A DNA stretch of 55,832 bases, from the NCBI GenBank assembly GCA_043812795.1, contig JBDRLU010000036.1:1-55832 (forward strand). The letters run 5' to 3'. Positions 1 to 7,582 of the stretch are shown in pieces; position 1 is the first letter of the stretch, and each line of letters begins with the position of its first letter. Below the pieces are notes generated by a model. The model was not told the origin of the DNA and ran no database searches. It worked only from the letters and a program-made list of their open reading frames with translations. Made by a program: the position numbers and the translations under genes. The stretch comes from JBDRLU01 sp043812795. GTDB taxonomy: Bacteria > Chloroflexota > Dehalococcoidia > Dehalococcoidales > UBA2162.

Positions 1-1386
1 ACTGCCAGGCCTGCTTTCCGAGAGATGACTTCTTTCGCCAGGCATCCGCAAAAACCTTTCGAGACAATACTTGTCTGGAAATATTCCAGATTTGCCCGCT
101 CACGAGAAGACTCGATAGTCTACAAGGCTATGCTAAGGAAGAACGGGGTACAGGTCATTTCCATCAACGAACCTCGCGATGACAGTCCGACAGGACGTCT
201 ACTGGAGGCTATCATCGAAAGTCTTGATGAATTTTACTCGGATAACCTTGGAGAAGAAGTCACCCGTGGTATGCGTGAAAGCGCTTCTCGCGGGTTCTAT
301 CTCTCCAGCAAACCGCCCTATGGCTATGTCAAGATCCGTGCCAGGGATGGCGAAAAGGAGCGCACCAAGCTCCAGATCGAACCCAACCAGGCTGCCATAG
401 TAGCCTCCATATTTCAGGACATTATCGCCGGAAAAGGAATAACCGAGATTGTCAAAGGCTTGAACCTGAAGGGTATTGCTTCCCCCAAAGGGAGAGGGTG
501 GGGTAAGTCAGGTGTACGCATTATCCTGAGAAATGAAGCCTACACAGGCACTCTTGTTTACGGGCGTAACAGTAAGCGTGGCTTGGAACCTTTGAGAAGC
601 GAAAATGCTTGCCCATCGATTATCAGTCGGTCAGTATTCAACCAGGCGCAGGAACTAATCAAAGAGAGGACGTTCAAGGCTATTCACCCGAAAAGAGCTT
701 CAAGTCCGTTCCTTTTAAGCGGAATCACTTTCTGCGGTCATTGCGGTAAAGCTTTGACTGGCCAGGTTGCCAAGAGCGGCAAGTTCGCCTATTACGTTTG
801 TGGGACTCTAAACAAGAAGGGTGCCGGATCATGTCCTGCTCACTACCATAATAGCCGAGTTTTTGAACAGAAAGTGATACAGACCATTAAAGACAATATT
901 CTGACAGAAGAGAATCTAACGCACCTGGCTGAAGTAGTAAATCAGGAAATGGATGAAAACTCGAGGCAGTTTCAAGAAGAACTGAATGCAATCAGCGACG
1001 AGATGACTAGCGTTAATCACCGGCTAGAGAGACTGTATGATGCCGTCGAAACCGGGAGCATACCTATGGCCGATCTCGCCCCCAGAATTCGCGAGCTCCG
1101 AACAAGACACGAAAAGCTGCTCGAGAGAAAGATTCAAGTCGAGCAGCAATTATCTGATAGGCATATTGAACTGGCAAGTCCGGAGATCCTGAGTCAGTAC
1201 GTTAACGACCTTCGTAAGATACTTACAGTAAGTGAACTCGCCGAGAGAAGAGCTTTCATCCGGAGCTTTGTTCAAGATATTAAGGTTGTTGGCGATGATG
1301 CGACTCTGACCTACATCATGCCACTCAATGGTCTATTGGAGCAGAAGATAGGAGTTCTGCCTATTGGGCAGTATGGTGGGCGGTAA
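1..1386 (+). CDS. large serine recombinase / integrase, 5' end cut by the window
   Basis: Large serine recombinase that would cut and rejoin DNA at attachment sites of a mobile element. The frame is open from base 1, and the residues before the first Met still match the resolvase domain, so the N-terminus with the catalytic Ser lies outside the window. Visible parts in order: end of the catalytic domain (VWKYSRFARS, then DDSPTGRLLEAI), the recombinase domain (SKPPYGY, GRGWGKSGVRIIL), a zinc ribbon (CGHCGKALTG with later Cys at YVCG and GSCPAH), then a charged coiled-coil tail. The stop codon lies inside the 3' end of the convergent tRNA-Val gene, so the last codons are tRNA sequence. This is typical of integrases encoded next to their attachment site. 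The family is certain; whether the element is intact cannot be judged here. Confidence 0.93.
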   Translation, partial: TARPAFREMTSFARHPQKPFETILVWKYSRFARSREDSIVYKAMLRKNGVQVISINEPRDDSPTGRLLEAIIESLDEFYSDNLGEEVTRGMRESASRGFYLSSKPPYGYVKIRARDGEKERTKLQIEPNQAAIVASIFQDIIAGKGITEIVKGLNLKGIASPKGRGWGKSGVRIILRNEAYTGTLVYGRNSKRGLEPLRSENACPSIISRSVFNQAQELIKERTFKAIHPKRASSPFLLSGITFCGHCGKALTGQVAKSGKFAYYVCGTLNKKGAGSCPAHYHNSRVFEQKVIQTIKDNILTEENLTHLAEVVNQEMDENSRQFQEELNAISDEMTSVNHRLERLYDAVETGSIPMADLAPRIRELRTRHEKLLERKIQVEQQLSDRHIELASPEILSQYVNDLRKILTVSELAERRAFIRSFVQDIKVVGDDATLTYIMPLNGLLEQKIGVLPIGQYGGR

Positions 1387-1450
1387 GGGACTTGAACCCC
1401 TGACCTCTGGTGTGTGATACCAACGCTCTAACCAGCTGAGCTAACCGCCC
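1374..1450 (-). tRNA. tRNA-Val (anticodon CAC), CCA encoded
   Basis: The minus strand folds into a full cloverleaf. The 7-bp acceptor stem is GGGCGGT with ACCGCCC. The D arm is GCTC/GAGC, and the anticodon stem TTGGT/ACCAG carries the loop ATCACAC with anticodon CAC, which reads GTG codons. The T stem is AGGGG/CCCTT around TTCAAGT, and the 3' ACCA is encoded. The 3' end overlaps the last 13 bases of the convergent serine recombinase gene. A near-consensus promoter sits just upstream. Confidence 0.96.
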
Positions 1451-1461
1451 GCAGTAAGTGT

Positions 1462-1490
1462 ATTCTAGCCCGAAAATTCGGCTTTGTAAA
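1462..1490 (-). promoter_or_regulatory. promoter of tRNA-Val
   Basis: On the minus strand TTTACA (1490-1485) and TAGAAT (1467-1462) are separated by exactly 17 bp and lie just upstream of the tRNA 5' end. The spacer holds a short palindrome, CCGAA-AA-TTCGG (roughly 1470-1481), of unknown meaning. Confidence 0.75.
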
Positions 1491-1567
1491 GGCACTCGGC
1501 TGCACACGGTTGGATAACTACTCGGTTTTGGCAGCCCGTTGTTCGTGGCCGGATTAGGTACCAACCG

Positions 1568-2437
1568 CTAGTCGGTACGGAGTAACCTTTCGAGATATTG
1601 CTTGAGCCGGGGGCCGTTTTCAGAGTCCCGCAAAGTCATGGCGATGGTCGTCTCTAATAGTCCCCAGGGCGTACCGCCATCGTAGCTTTCACCTTCGAAT
1701 TCATAAGCGTACAGCGGCTGGTTTTGTCGCATGCGTTGCAAGGCATCGGTAAGTTGTATTTCCTGATTGTGGCCCGGGGCAGTACCGGCCAGTGTGGCAA
1801 AGATTCCCGGGGAAAGAACGTACCGTCCCATCACCGCCAGTTTCGACGGCGCTTCGGCCGGCGCCGGTTTTTCCACTAAATTCTTGACCTCGTAAATACG
1901 CTCGGCGACTTTCCTGGGCTCGATAATGCCGTAGCGGCTGAGTTTATTATCAGCGACCGGCTTGACGGCAAGAACGCTGCTCTGGTACTGCTCGGAAATT
2001 GCCACCATCTGCTTTAAGACTTGCTCGCCACACTCGAAAATGTCGTCGGGTAAAAGAAGAAGAAAAGGTTCGTCCCCGATTAATTTGCGGGCGGTTAGCA
2101 CGGCGTGCCCCAGCCCGAGTTGCTCCGTCTGGCGGACATAACAAATATCCGCCAGGCTGGAGAGACGGCGTATTTCGGCCAGTTGCAGGCTTTCGCCTTT
2201 TTGCTCCAGTACGTGCTCCAGCTCGAGAGAGCGGTCGAAATAGTCCTCGAGGGCCCTTTTACCCATGGAGGTGATGATGACAACCAATTCGGCACCGCAA
2301 GCGGCGGCTTCCTCGACGCTATACTGGATGAGAGGTTTATTCAGCAACGGCAGCATTTCTTTGGGCAGGGATTTGGTCAGGGGTAAGAAACGGGTGCCCC
2401 ACCCGGCCGCCGCAATAACTGCCTGCGTATTTTCAAT
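1568..2437 (-). CDS. galU: UTP--glucose-1-phosphate uridylyltransferase
   Basis: Makes UDP-glucose from UTP and glucose-1-phosphate for polysaccharide and glycosyl-transfer reactions in the cytoplasm. The nucleotidyltransferase signature is complete only if the gene starts upstream of the first ATG (2356): the frame reads AVIAAAGWGTRFLPLTK and then PKEMLPLLNKPLIQY, the GalU N-terminus. Later motifs include LPDD near the middle and NLVEKP. No ATG, GTG or TTG is available at the right place. The best start is an ATT at 2437-2435 behind a strong ribosome site (AAGGGAGG) only 4 nt away, giving 289 aa, a normal GalU length. The family is certain and the AUU start is an inference. The gene lies downstream of a DUF5752 gene and a glycosyltransferase on the same strand. 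Confidence 0.9.
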   Translation of the reverse strand: MENTQAVIAAAGWGTRFLPLTKSLPKEMLPLLNKPLIQYSVEEAAACGAELVVIITSMGKRALEDYFDRSLELEHVLEQKGESLQLAEIRRLSSLADICYVRQTEQLGLGHAVLTARKLIGDEPFLLLLPDDIFECGEQVLKQMVAISEQYQSSVLAVKPVADNKLSRYGIIEPRKVAERIYEVKNLVEKPAPAEAPSKLAVMGRYVLSPGIFATLAGTAPGHNQEIQLTDALQRMRQNQPLYAYEFEGESYDGGTPWGLLETTIAMTLRDSENGPRLKQYLERLLRTD

Positions 2438-2469
2438 TTCGCCTCCCTTCAGTTGGGTTATCTGTCGGA

Positions 2470-2811
2470 CTAAGCTAGTCGTTTGTTTAGAGTTGCGATG
2501 CGGTCGGACACTGCCTTGGCCGCTTCAACTTTACTCTTCACCTTGGCCAGGTCACGGGCTAGCTTCTGGTCGCCGATAACATCTCTAACCCAGTTGCTGA
2601 AGTCGCATTTTTCCTGGTTGCAGTGGCCGGCAAAGGTCTCGTCGCTCATGGTGACCAGACCTTCCCCCAGTTCCTGTATGTTTTTGAAGATGCGGCCGTC
2701 GATGCACCAGAAAGTAACTTCTTGAGGCACTGTGCCCAGATATTTCTTGGCGTCTTGCTTCGATTTTGTGTTTTGCCTTGGTTTTGGTTCCGGTTTTGTT
2801 CTTTTAGGCAT
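2470..2811 (-). CDS. DUF5752-like protein
   Basis: Small soluble protein of 113 aa with a basic, Lys/Pro-rich N-terminus (about residues 1-24). The core has the pattern FWCIDGRIFKNIQELGEGL, then MSDETFAGHCN and DFSNWVRDVIGD, which I recognise as DUF5752-like. The family has no settled biochemical role and is often found beside glycosyltransferases of glucan or trehalose type, as here: it lies between a GT4 glycosyltransferase and galU, 25-35 bp from each. Co-expression with them is likely, and a role in carbohydrate metabolism is only an inference. Confidence 0.75.
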   Translation of the reverse strand: MPKRTKPEPKPRQNTKSKQDAKKYLGTVPQEVTFWCIDGRIFKNIQELGEGLVTMSDETFAGHCNQEKCDFSNWVRDVIGDQKLARDLAKVKSKVEAAKAVSDRIATLNKRLA

Positions 2812-2836
2812 AGTTGTACCTCCATTATTGATTTAT

Positions 2837-4282
2837 TTATACCATCGCTGGCTGTTTTGGTTCATAAAGCGGCGGCGGCTTTTCCGGGTACTCATCAGTT
2901 AGCGACTCGATATCGGGTATGGTCTCAGGGAGAGCGAGCAACTTCTGGGTCCGAGCTTGATGCTCCAGTTTCTGGACCAGTGTCCTGATGACCTCTTCCC
3001 AGGTAAATAATCTGGCCGTCTGCTTGGCGGCCTGGCGAATCCGCTCCGCCTCGGCGGGATGAGTTTTCAGGTAAAGGATGTTGTCTTCGATTTCCTCGGG
3101 CTCGGCTGTTTCGAGGACAATCGAATTGTGGAACGGAATAGCGTAGTCCTCGCCACTGCCCCCGGTGAAGGCGATGCCACCGGCGGCCATTGCCTCCAGG
3201 CCGACCAGCCCGAAAGGCTCGTGGCTACTGTTAGCCAGCACCGCATCGGAAGCGTGGTAAAGCAGGCGCAGAAAGTCCTGGGAACAGTGGCTCCTTATGT
3301 TCAGGATATCCTCTCCGCTGTATTCGCCAACAGCGCTCAGGTAGTCTTCTACCCGGCTACCCTTCGCGGCGATATCCCTGATGGTGAGACCGAGAGAACG
3401 GGCGTTGTCCAATACTTCTTCGCCGTGCGGCTCGATCCCACCGCGTGCCAGCAGTACTGTCTTCATACCTCTGGTTTTCAAGCTAGCGGCGGCTTCCACG
3501 GCGGCAAGCCAGCGTTTATCGGGATGCCAGCGGCCGACTTTGGTCAGTATTAAATCGGCCTCGAGGCTGCTTCTGATTCTGGCGGCAGCGGTGGCGTCGA
3601 CTTTCCTGAGCAGACTTTTGGGAATGCCATTCGGGATGACCAGCGGATTTACGCCCACGTCTCGCATGATTTGTTTCATATAACGGCTGACCGTAGTAAT
3701 TATCGAAGTAGCAGCGAGGCGGTGCCAGTTGATGCGGTCGAAGCCAAATGTATTATTGGCGTTCCAGAAAAGAACGGCCCGGTCTCTTATCCCTTTGTCA
3801 CGAAGCTGGTCGCTGAGGCGGCACACTGCCTCGGCGGTGTGCCATTCCTCGCCGAGGACAACGAGCAGTTTACCGGTAGCTACGGCCGGTCGGGCAATAT
3901 GTTCCACGATAAATGGAGGTGCGGACTCATTGAAATCGTAGAGCTTTTCGTTTTCCCCCTGGTACACGCCGTTAGGATAATATTCACTAATCCACTGGCA
4001 CCAGCGGTGCAAAATAAATTTCCGGTCGATGAGGCTCTCTTCGCCTTTGCCTCGAGGGTCGCCAACGAAGAAGAGCTGGGTAGGGAAACCCGTTTGGGCT
4101 AAAGCCGTGCCGAGCTGCGTCACCCTTACGCCCAGCCCACCGGCCAGGGAATAGAGGTCGGGGCCTTCAAAGGATAAAATGATAAAGACTGTATTTTCCG
4201 GAGTGATGTTTGTCTGCTTCATCGTACTTTTTATTGAAACAGGGTTTACCTGATGTTTGTTACCGAAAAAGCCCTGCCCCAC
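2837..4282 (-). CDS. glycosyltransferase family 4-type protein (GT-B fold)
   Basis: GT-B glycosyltransferase, probably using a nucleotide sugar such as the UDP-glucose made by the downstream galU product. It has a glycogen-synthase-like N-terminus (YSLAGGLGVRVTQLGTAL), a hinge motif (TTVSRYMKQIMRDVGV, VIPNGIP) and the C-terminal donor-binding motif EPFGLVGLEAMA. The acceptor is unknown; a glycogen- or trehalose-type product is possible given the glucan genes nearby. The start used is a GTG right after AAGGAGG (spacing only 3 nt). The more conserved protein begins at an internal Met about 20 codons later, so the N-terminus is uncertain. It is the first gene of the GT-DUF5752-galU group. Confidence 0.85.
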   Translation of the reverse strand: MGQGFFGNKHQVNPVSIKSTMKQTNITPENTVFIILSFEGPDLYSLAGGLGVRVTQLGTALAQTGFPTQLFFVGDPRGKGEESLIDRKFILHRWCQWISEYYPNGVYQGENEKLYDFNESAPPFIVEHIARPAVATGKLLVVLGEEWHTAEAVCRLSDQLRDKGIRDRAVLFWNANNTFGFDRINWHRLAATSIITTVSRYMKQIMRDVGVNPLVIPNGIPKSLLRKVDATAAARIRSSLEADLILTKVGRWHPDKRWLAAVEAAASLKTRGMKTVLLARGGIEPHGEEVLDNARSLGLTIRDIAAKGSRVEDYLSAVGEYSGEDILNIRSHCSQDFLRLLYHASDAVLANSSHEPFGLVGLEAMAAGGIAFTGGSGEDYAIPFHNSIVLETAEPEEIEDNILYLKTHPAEAERIRQAAKQTARLFTWEEVIRTLVQKLEHQARTQKLLALPETIPDIESLTDEYPEKPPPLYEPKQPAMV

Positions 4283-4477
4283 TTACCTCCTTCCCTTACT
4301 TAATCAAGCGTCCATGCTCCGGTCTCTGTCCAAGAAAGGATACGGGTACCAAGGAAGGTTACCATGCCGGCGATAAAAGAGTCATAACATTCAGGGGTAA
4401 AAAATAACAAAGTTATAACACTGCGCTGGTTTGCCGGTGGCGGTGCGGGGTTACACCCGGAAAGACTTACTCGTTGG

Positions 4478-4495
4478 GAACGATGCTGATCGTTC
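4478..4495. repeat. 7-bp perfect hairpin
   Basis: GAACGAT, loop GCTG, ATCGTTC. No T-tract on either side, so not an obvious terminator. It could be an operator or an RNA structure in the leader of the minus-strand glycosyltransferase. Confidence 0.4.
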
Positions 4496-4652
4496 TGGCT
4501 ACTCCCATATTGCCCTCCCTGAACCGCCACTCAGACCCAGATGAAAATCACGATGCTTGAAGTAAGCGGTCTAAGGAACATTTCAATTTTAGCGCTTTTG
4601 ATTAATAACCGTCAACACCAAAAACCGGAGGTTTTTAACAATACGATTTGCC

Positions 4653-4744
4653 ATTCCGTGCTTGACACGGAATCCATCTTTCTCTTGAAGGACAGTCGGC
4701 AAAATATGGTGGCGGTATTCCTGGATACCGACGGAAGTCGGTAT
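4653..4744. repeat. pair of 8-bp hairpins, dispersed-repeat-like unit
   Basis: Two perfect inverted repeats lie 51 bp apart. The first is ATTCCGTG/CACGGAAT (4653-4673, 5-nt loop). The second is ATACCGAC/GTCGGTAT (4725-4744, GGAA loop). This 'CCGTGCTTGACACGG ... GGATACC' pattern resembles interspersed intergenic repeats common in many bacterial genomes and explains the spurious open frame across it. Only one copy is present in this window. Confidence 0.5.
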
Positions 4745-4995
4745 GGGAGAACATTGCTAAGCGACCTCGAAACTTATGATTCGTGTTCGGCGCCGGTTGG
4801 CCGTTGTGAAGAGTGCTTGGTGGTGATAAAATATACTGGAATGTTTTGTGGCATGGGTGTCTTGCGGTGGAAGCATTTACCACTACGGCTCTGTTCCTTT
4901 TCAGAATTGACAAGGAGATACTTCGGGCGGTAACGCTGTTAATCAGTCCCGGAGTGTCAGGATAAGAAGCTGGCAGTGGTCTTGAGGAGGAGTGA

Positions 4996-6435
4996 TTGGT
5001 GGCTGGGAACGAGCAGGTCTATTATAAATCAGTGCAGCAGGTAACCACGGCACTCAATGAGAAGACCGATTTAAAGACGCTCCTGAACATGGTAGTGCGG
5101 AATATCGCTCTGGCCATGGAGGCCGCTGCCTCGCTGGTGGTAAGGGATGCTACCGGCAAGAAGCTGCTTCACGGTGCCTCGTGGGGGCTGCCGGAGTGGT
5201 ACTTGAAAAAGGGCGCGATGGATACCGAAAGGAGCATGACGGAAGTCCTCACCGGTGAGCCGCAGGCTATTACTGACGTCAGTCAGGATAGCCGGATACA
5301 GTTCCCGGAGCTGACGGTGAGGGCGGGCATCGCTTCAATATTGGGTGTCCCGCTGATTGTTGGCGGTGCCGTCGTCGGCGCCGTACGAGTCTATACCAGG
5401 AAACGTCGCGAATTTACCAGTGCCGACGTCGGGTTCGTGACTACGATGGCGGGACTGGCGGCAACCGCAATTCACAACTTTGAGCTGGAGCAGAAGAGGC
5501 AGGAGCAGCCGCCAGAGACGGTCGACGCAGAAGATGCTATCGCTATCCTGCACCAGGCTCAACCGGTTGTTTTTGCCCATCCCAGCGAGGCGGAATTTGC
5601 CCGTATCCTAGATTTTTACCGGGTAGAATGGGCTTATGAGCCCCGTTCTTTCCCGTTAAAGTGGGATGGCGACCGGGTTACCGAGATGTTCACCCCGGAT
5701 TTTTATCTGCCCGGTTTCGACCTTTATGTTGAGCTGACTACCCTCAAGCAAAGCCTGGTCACCGAGAAAAATAGTAAGCTACGACGCCTCCGTGAGCTTT
5801 ACCCCGAAGTCAAGATTACATTGCTGTACCGAAAGGACTTCGAGCGCCTGCTGGCCAAGTATGGCTACGGCCCTCTGGCTGAGGCGAGAGGACGCGGGGT
5901 TAATCAGGTGCTTTTCTCAAAGATGGATATCCAGCAAAGAGTACATGAACTCGGTGAGCAGGTGTCCCGGGACTATGCCGGTCGCCGCCCCTTAGTTATC
6001 GGCGTGCTCCGGGGGGTTTTCTGCTTCATGGCCGATTTGGCCCGTGAGATGACGGTACCTATCGATATCGATTTCATGGCCATCTCCTACTATACCGGTT
6101 ACACCGGGAAGGATGGCTCGGCCGTGAAGGTGACCAAAGACATCAGCCTGAGTGTCGAAGGCAGGGATGTACTCCTTGTTGAAGATATCGTCGATACGGG
6201 CATGACGCTGAGCTATATGCTGAACCACCTTAAGGCGAAAAAACCGGCCAGCTTGCAAGTCTGTGCTCTGCTGGACAAGCGGGCACGGCGTCTGGTCGAT
6301 GTGCCGCTCAACTACGTTGGCTTTGAGGTCGGTGACGAATTTCTGGTGGGCTACGGCCTCGATTATCAGGAAGAATACCGGAACCTGCCTTTTATTGGCA
6401 TTCTCGAACCCGCGAGAAAAACCACAGAGAAGTAG
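4996..6435 (+). CDS. GAF domain + nuclease-like domain + hypoxanthine phosphoribosyltransferase fusion
   Basis: Three-part 479-aa protein. Residues about 8-165 form a GAF sensor domain (GVPLIVGGAVVGAVRVY). Residues about 195-290 form a restriction-endonuclease-like domain of the type seen ahead of some long HPRT proteins (EPRSFPLKW, TPDFYLP, DLYVELTTLKQ, KNSKLRRLRELYP). There the PD-(D/E)xK lysine position reads Thr (ELT), so catalysis is doubtful. Residues about 305-470 form a hypoxanthine-guanine phosphoribosyltransferase with the PRPP loop VEDIVDTGMT, which would salvage purine bases with PRPP. The start is a TTG after GAGGAGGAG; the adjacent GTG is also possible. It is isolated by long intergenic regions on both sides. 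The domain calls are firm, but how sensing and salvage are linked is unknown. Confidence 0.88.
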   Translation: MVAGNEQVYYKSVQQVTTALNEKTDLKTLLNMVVRNIALAMEAAASLVVRDATGKKLLHGASWGLPEWYLKKGAMDTERSMTEVLTGEPQAITDVSQDSRIQFPELTVRAGIASILGVPLIVGGAVVGAVRVYTRKRREFTSADVGFVTTMAGLAATAIHNFELEQKRQEQPPETVDAEDAIAILHQAQPVVFAHPSEAEFARILDFYRVEWAYEPRSFPLKWDGDRVTEMFTPDFYLPGFDLYVELTTLKQSLVTEKNSKLRRLRELYPEVKITLLYRKDFERLLAKYGYGPLAEARGRGVNQVLFSKMDIQQRVHELGEQVSRDYAGRRPLVIGVLRGVFCFMADLAREMTVPIDIDFMAISYYTGYTGKDGSAVKVTKDISLSVEGRDVLLVEDIVDTGMTLSYMLNHLKAKKPASLQVCALLDKRARRLVDVPLNYVGFEVGDEFLVGYGLDYQEEYRNLPFIGILEPARKTTEK

Positions 6436-6463
6436 GCTGGAACCCTAGGAGGGATATCTTCAT

Positions 6464-6582
6464 AAAAAGATAGCTCCCGGGTAACCTTCGCACCTGACAT
6501 CCTCCGCTTCCGTCACCTTTCGGCGAGCGCCTACTCGGTTCACCTTCCCCGATGATGCCTGCACTCCAATTACCTGGGAGCC
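6464..6582 (-). ncRNA. candidate structured small RNA (~119 nt), class unknown
   Basis: The minus strand reads as a self-contained RNA gene. A consensus promoter (TTGACA 6618-6613, CATACT 6594-6589, 18-bp spacer) predicts a start near 6582. The first bases, GGCTCCC-A-GGTAA (6582-6570), pair with TTACC-C-GGGAGCT (6484-6472): 12 bp with one A-C mismatch closing the molecule. Inside, GGCATC (6559-6554) pairs with GATGTC (6501-6496), and TCGCC-GAAA-GGTGA makes a GNRA-capped hairpin. The closing strand is followed by a U-rich end (6468-6464), as in factor-independent termination. It does not match 4.5S/SRP, 5S, 6S or the riboswitch consensuses I know. No open frame follows it on this strand for over 2 kb. 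Confidence 0.6.
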
Positions 6583-6588
6583 ATTCTT

Positions 6589-6618
6589 AGTATGGCATAC
6601 CAGCTAAAGGGCTGTCAA
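6589..6618 (-). promoter_or_regulatory. promoter of the candidate small RNA
   Basis: Minus strand: TTGACA at 6618-6613, 18 bp, CATACT at 6594-6589. It points away from the downstream plus-strand gene and toward the structured region at 6464-6582. Confidence 0.65.
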
Positions 6619-6765
6619 AGACATAGAAAGTCATGGAGGAGAATTGGTAGGTATATCATGGTGATAGCCAAGTTAAAATGCTTAAATACTCTGTTTTTAT
6701 CTATTATTCTTTGATATACTGTATTAAACGATGTTGCCAAGTCCGATTAAAAGATTTGCTCTTTG

Positions 6766-6794
6766 TTGACACTGGATAGGCCAAAGACTATACT
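6766..6794 (+). promoter_or_regulatory. promoter of the DNA glycosylase gene
   Basis: TTGACA (6766-6771) and TATACT (6789-6794) are separated by exactly 17 bp. The predicted start near 6801 gives an 80-nt leader ending in GGGAGG before the GTG start. The rest of the gap (6619-6765) is AT-rich with no visible gene. Confidence 0.75.
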
Positions 6795-6880
6795 AAAATT
6801 GTAGGTCGGCAGTCACTTCAAAAGGCCCGCCAATCTACAGGCGAAAGAGGTGGTGAGTCTGGCAGGGTAGGGAGGCTGTT

Positions 6881-7582
6881 GTGAGCAACCAGACTGTAGT
6901 CGATTTCAGCGAGTCACTCCACGCTCTGAAGAAGGCGCTGGAAGAAAAGAAGCGGCCAATTCAGGCCGGTGTTCTTCTGTGGGTAGCTAATAATCCTCCT
7001 CAGTACCCCTGGCGCCAGCCGGGGAAAACGCCTTATGAAGTCTTCATCGGTGAATGGTGGCTAAAGGAAGCACCTCCGGCCATAGTGCTGCATATCTATG
7101 AGCCTTTCCTGCAAAGTTTTATTACTATCCAGGCCTTAAGTAAAGCCAGGGAGGAGGCACTATCTGCTTTCCTGGCCCGCTTCAACCTGGAGCCGATGGC
7201 GGGCCGTATCAAAATAGTGGCCGAGGACTTGTTGAAGGCCGGACGGGGAAGTCTGCCACAGGATTCAAAGGCTCTGGCTAAAGCCTCCGGGCTGGGACGT
7301 CATAGTGTTATGGCCGTCATGAACTTCGGCTACAATATTCCCGTCGCCGTGGTTGATGCTAATGTCACCCGGATGTTGTGCCGGCTCTTTTGCCATGCTT
7401 TACCCTCTCGCCTGGTAGCCGGGCTGGTTTACGCCTTGGGTGAAAGTTTGCTGCCGCAAACGAATGTCCAGTGCTACAATTGTGGCCTGCTCGATTTAAG
7501 CGAAACGGTCTGCGGTGAAAGAGCACCGCTTTGCCCGCGCTGTCCTGTGGAGAAGGTGTGCGACCATGCCCATTCGTCTTAG
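6881..7582 (+). CDS. MutY/MIG-like HhH-GPD DNA glycosylase, catalytic domain only
   Basis: Base-excision repair glycosylase removing a mispaired base, probably adenine opposite 8-oxoG or thymine opposite G. It is 233 aa with a MutY-like opening (YPWRQPGKTPYEVFIGE, catalytic-type Glu about residue 58), an HhH motif (ASGLGRHSV, about 135-143, lacking the lyase Lys of endonuclease III), the catalytic Asp in VVDANVTRML (D159) and an iron-sulfur cluster C211-x6-C218-x2-C221-x5-C227. MutY proteins usually carry a C-terminal NUDIX-like 8-oxoG reader of about 120 aa; it is absent here, as in MIG-type mismatch glycosylases. The start is a GTG behind GGGAGG. The 3' end overlaps the convergent GH57 gene by 4 bp. 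Confidence 0.88.
   Translation: MSNQTVVDFSESLHALKKALEEKKRPIQAGVLLWVANNPPQYPWRQPGKTPYEVFIGEWWLKEAPPAIVLHIYEPFLQSFITIQALSKAREEALSAFLARFNLEPMAGRIKIVAEDLLKAGRGSLPQDSKALAKASGLGRHSVMAVMNFGYNIPVAVVDANVTRMLCRLFCHALPSRLVAGLVYALGESLLPQTNVQCYNCGLLDLSETVCGERAPLCPRCPVEKVCDHAHSS

Larger units (their letters stand above)
4283..4995. other. 713-bp intergenic region with hairpins, no convincing gene
   Basis: Separates the divergent glycosyltransferase and GAF-fusion genes. It contains three perfect short hairpins (4478-4495, 4653-4673, 4725-4744), the last two forming a dispersed-repeat-like unit. A weak plus-strand promoter candidate (TTGACA 4907-4912, TAACGC 4931-4936) precedes the fusion gene. A weak minus-strand candidate (TTGTTA-18-TATGAC, near 4370-4400) could serve the glycosyltransferase. 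Open frames here, such as the one across 4541-4933, are translations of the hairpin repeats and look non-coding. Confidence 0.5.

Noticed and set aside
1361..1564. 67-codon minus-strand open frame across the tRNA
   Set aside because: It lies on top of the tRNA-Val gene and its promoter; such frames are common tRNA shadows.
4541..4933. 130-codon open frame between the glycosyltransferase and the GAF fusion
   Set aside because: It translates two hairpin repeats and has no ribosome site or protein-like composition; treated as non-coding repeat.
6464..6582. SRP (4.5S) RNA as identity of the candidate small RNA
   Set aside because: It has GTCAGGTGCGAAGG, superficially like the SRP loop, but lacks the AGCAGCC strand of the SRP apical helix. 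5S and 6S RNA also do not fit.
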